DNA of 15,674 nucleotides, from positions 1 through 15,674 of the forward strand of contig JAITSE010000007.1 of assembly GCA_031288005.1 (NCBI GenBank). The letters run 5' to 3'. Of the stretch, positions 13,413-15,674 are shown piece after piece. Numbering within the stretch: the stretch's first letter is position 1; every line of letters begins with the position of its first letter. Position numbers and translations under genes: made by a program. Origin of the DNA: Treponema sp. Its GTDB lineage: Bacteria; Spirochaetota; Spirochaetia; Treponematales; Breznakiellaceae. The notes under the pieces are model-generated. The model did not search any database, was not told where the DNA came from, and saw only the letters and a list, made by a program, of their open reading frames with translations.

Positions 13413-13813
13413 GCGGACAGTAGTCCGCCTGGAGTTTTGGGAACCCTGCGGGTTCCCTTGAATCTTTTGCCGCTGTTAGCTTCTTTGCGGGTCAAAGCGA
13501 CCCATCGGTTCGTAGAACCGCGGTTCGCAAAACTCCCTGCATTTCTTTACGTGGAGTTTTGCGTCACAAGCAGCCTCCACGCGGCCATAGATGTCCGCAA
13601 AACTCCAAGCAATCCGGCGGAGCCGGATTGCAGGTCTAAAACCGGAAATATTTGTGTTTTTTCTTTAAAAAAAATTTGCAATATTCTGAGATATCGTTTA
13701 ATCTTATAGTAACCCCCTATTTCTGAGGGGGAAATCAATCTTGGAGTTTTTTCCGCCTAAGCGGGAAAAACTCCTAAGCAAGCCGCTGAAACTAAAGTTT
13801 CTTAGCGGCTTGC
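13413..13813. repeat. Palindrome block between the outer-membrane protein and the poly-G lipoprotein gene
   Basis: No gene is supported in 13357-13826. Order: GCGGAC-AGTA-GTCCGC (13413-13428); unit 13431-13536 between GGAGTTTT and AAAACTCC, holding GGGAACCC-TGC-GGGTTCCC (13439-13457) and CGGTTC-GTA-GAACCG (13507-13521); unit 13553-13606, whose right half matches 4677-4714; hairpin GCAATCCGGC with loop GGA (13609-13631); an AT-rich stretch 13645-13705; CCCCCT/AGGGGG dyad (13713-13731); unit 13743-13774; and a nested hairpin 13778-13813 (GCAAGCCGCT outer arm, GAAAC-TAAA-GTTTC inside). The last hairpin ends one base before the AAGGAG ribosome binding site of the next gene. Confidence 0.85.
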
Positions 13814-13826
13814 AAAGGAGAGTTCC

Positions 13827-15111
13827 ATGAGAACTTTTGAAAGGAAGGCGCTGACCCGAGACCGGAGGTCCGTGTTCAGCGTCTTCACGGCGCTCGCTGC
13901 CGTCGCAGTGTTCGCCGCGTGTTCCTACCCCGCGGGAAGCGCGGCGGAGGCCGAAGCCCTGAGCGCGCCCGCGGGCCTCGTGTACGCCCGGGTAGCGCTC
14001 CCAGCCGGGGGGGGGGGGGGGGTCAGACCCTGTTTCCCGGTCTTTAGTAAACAGCGGCATCCGCTTTGACGCGGACTTGTACGAAGTCGTATTCAGGAAC
14101 CAGGAACCTGACGCAAGCCGCCCAAGCCAAGTTGAAAAATATTACCGCGGCACGGGAACAAAGAGCGACGGCTACATCAACGTGGCGGTCTATCCCGGCT
14201 TCACTTATGACGTGCTGCTCCTTGCGGGCTCCACGGCCCATCAAAACAAAACCCTCCTTGCCGCGGGATACACCAATGGCACAAGCCCCATCAAGGAAGG
14301 CGTAAACAACGTAATCAACGTTGAAGTCAAAGCCTTTCCCCCCGTGTGGGACACTTCGAAAGGCAACGTCATCACCCGGGACACCACAACCCCGGAAAAA
14401 AGCGAGAACGACTTTGCCTTCTTAACATCAGCTTTAGGCACCGGCTATAGTTCTAAACTGAACAGCCGGAACTTCCATATCGCGCCGGAACTCCAGTCAA
14501 ACGCTGATACTGCGGACGAGACCGCCGCCGTTCCCGATACCGCAACCCTCACGGTGCAGTTTAACGTCGTGCAGTTAAAAGCGCTGCTCGCTGCGGAAGG
14601 CGACTCCTCCAATCCCGGCGCCATAACCCTGATCCCTAATGTGAGGCTTGACCCCTTCAGCGGCCAGCCCCCCTACGGCTTTACGCCCATAGCGTTTACG
14701 CCCACAACCGGATCGAATGCCACTAATCAAGCTGAAATCTTCGGCGTGAGCGCTGCATCCACCGCCGGAACCGGGGCCTACAAGTTTATAAAAGTGTCAG
14801 GCTATACCAGTTCAAACACGTCGTTCATCTCCTTTGTAAGCGTCGTCTCCACCAACAAGCTCCCCAAAAACAACACCGACGGGCTTCTCGTGTTTGAACT
14901 GGGATACCGGGCCTTCGGAGAGACGGCTTCGGGCGGCTTCCTCTGGACGATCCGCAACGGCCTCAACGAAGGCGAAGACACCGCCGCGGCGGCTTCCACA
15001 GACACCACAGGCGACACTGACGGCGGCTCCTTCCGGATCAAGTTCGGCGCGGGCGCTCCCGTGAAGCTTGTAAACACCGAGACGAATCATCACGCCAACG
15101 CCGGCTGGTAG
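13827..15111 (+). CDS. Lipoprotein gene split by a poly-G tract, currently out of frame
   Basis: ATG 13827 follows AAGGAG by six bases. Residues 1-32 are a lipoprotein signal (basic start, hydrophobic core, VFAAC with C32). After residue 60 comes a run of 16 G; reading on in this frame gives a stop at 14067-14069 (80 aa). In the +1 frame the sequence is open from the G run itself (GSDPVSRSLVNSGIRFDADL) to the stop at 15109-15111. With 15 or 18 G the two halves join; G15 would give 427 residues. The downstream part is threonine/serine-rich and strand-like (TLTVQFNVVQLKALLAAEG, FIKVSGYTSS, LLVFELGYRAF) with no family I recognise. A sequencing error in the homopolymer is the alternative to a true off state. 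Confidence 0.82.
14007..14022. repeat. Homopolymer G16 in the lipoprotein gene
   Basis: Sixteen consecutive G encode five glycines and then shift frame. The run is directly followed by TCAGACCCTG, so its end forms GGGGTC-A-GACCCT, nearly the same dyad seen in intergenic DNA at 4660-4672 and 5419-5431. Confidence 0.9.
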
Positions 15112-15115
15112 TTTT

Positions 15116-15498
15116 GGGAACCCTGCGGTTCGTAGAACCGCAGGGTTCCCTTGGAGTTTTGCGAACTTTTGAACAGCGCGGCCCTTGCGGGCCGCAGTGC
15201 AGCCGCTGGTTCGCAAAACTCCCCGCATTTTCCCCCGGGGTTTTCTCCGGGAATCAGCCCTTAGGACTAATGCGTGGAGTTTTTTGACCTACTAAAAAAG
15301 CTAACATTCACAAAAGGCTCAAAAAACTCCAAGCAAACCGGCCCCGCCGGTTTGCACTGCCCCGCCGGTTTGCACGGCCCCGCCGGTTTGCACGAGCCAT
15401 CCGTAGAACAAATCCGGGGAGTTTTGCGGAATTAGAAAAGTCCTTTATATCCATCAAAGCCCGCAAAACTCCTAAGCAAACCGGCTCCGCCGGTTTGC
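15116..15498. repeat. Palindrome block after the poly-G lipoprotein gene
   Basis: Order: perfect 16-bp-arm hairpin 15116-15150 (loop GTA), four bases after the stop codon and a possible terminator stem; unit 15153-15222 with 14-bp arms GGAGTTTTGCGAAC and complement; a diverged unit 15276-15330 of the GGAGTTTTTTGAC type; hairpin GCAAACCGGC with loop CCC (15333-15355); two and a half 18-bp direct repeats built on CCGGTTTGCAC (15347 to ~15394); unit 15418-15472 with GGAGTTTTGCGG arms; hairpin GCAAACCGGC with loop TCC (15476-15498), the third identical copy in the window. No gene is supported. Confidence 0.85.
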
Positions 15499-15500
15499 AC

Positions 15501-15674
15501 GAGCCACTGGTGGATATCCACGAGCGACTGGTGGATATCCACGAGCGATTGGTGGATATCCACGAGCGACTGGTGGATATCCACGAGCGATTGGTGGATA
15601 TCCACGAGCCACTGGTGGATATCCACGAGCGATTGGTGGATATCCACGAGCGACTGGTGGATATCCACGAGCGA
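15501..15674. repeat. Tandem array of 21-bp units running off the right edge
   Basis: Eight full units and six bases of a ninth are visible. Each has the perfect 12-bp palindrome GTGGATATCCAC plus a variable joint (GAGCGACTG, GAGCGATTG or GAGCCACTG). Because the palindrome is four codons long in phase, both strands encode VDIH there. All six frames are free of stops through the units, so the open frame on the minus strand (VDIHQSL/VDIHQWL) is weak evidence for a protein. Confidence 0.9.

Noticed and set aside
14077..15111. Separate gene starting at TTG 14077
   Set aside because: The frame is open further upstream to the G run and there is no ribosome binding site; it is better read as the second part of the lipoprotein gene.

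Overview
The window looks like spirochaete DNA, most likely from a GC-rich Treponema of the termite-gut type. This is inferred from large repetitive lipoproteins with glycine-rich lipoboxes, poly-G tracts and very repeat-dense intergenic DNA; no rRNA or other marker gene is present to confirm it. I count ten protein genes. No tRNA, rRNA, CRISPR array, transposase or phage gene is visible.

Layout, left to right: (1) The 5' part of a minus-strand lipoprotein gene (1-1517) that runs off the left edge, and its complete paralogue (1801-4428). Both have a lipobox, tandem immunoglobulin-like repeats, a Big-2-like domain and Asp-box-like repeats. They share a duplicated promoter region, so they are a segmental duplication. 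(2) A 1.25-kb repeat-filled stretch (about 4600-5858) with nested palindromes and a 336-bp array of 21-bp units. (3) uxaC, glucuronate isomerase (5859-7289, plus), ending in a strong terminator. (4) A minus-strand three-gene ABC importer: binding protein (9173-10180), permease (8211-9131), ATPase (7397-8218); it belongs to the family that includes the tryptophan transporter TrpXYZ. (5) A small unknown plus-strand gene (10465-10716), a second 21-bp array (10774-10941), a HAD-IIA phosphatase (10980-11765, minus) and a probable outer-membrane protein (11797-13356, minus) that looks co-transcribed with it. (6) Another palindrome block (13413-13813), then a plus-strand lipoprotein gene (13827-15111) split by a 16-G tract. 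(7) A last palindrome block (15116-15498) and a third 21-bp array that runs off the right edge.

Two things make the window unusual. First, two of the three lipoproteins carry long G homopolymers. One (G14) lies exactly in the lipobox and is in frame; the other (G16) lies downstream of the signal peptide and is out of frame by one base. This fits on/off phase variation of surface proteins. Second, the intergenic DNA is built from a palindrome grammar. Outer arms GGAGTTTT and AAAACTCC bracket about a dozen units; right arms are followed by short hairpins of differing sequence but the same architecture; and several hairpins appear with a further hairpin placed at their centre. A related small palindrome (GGAAAC-N3-GTTTCC, 18-bp period) also occurs in frame inside the lipoprotein genes, much as Rickettsia palindromic elements do. 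Together these suggest an active process that grows or inserts palindromes, and no gene for it is visible here.
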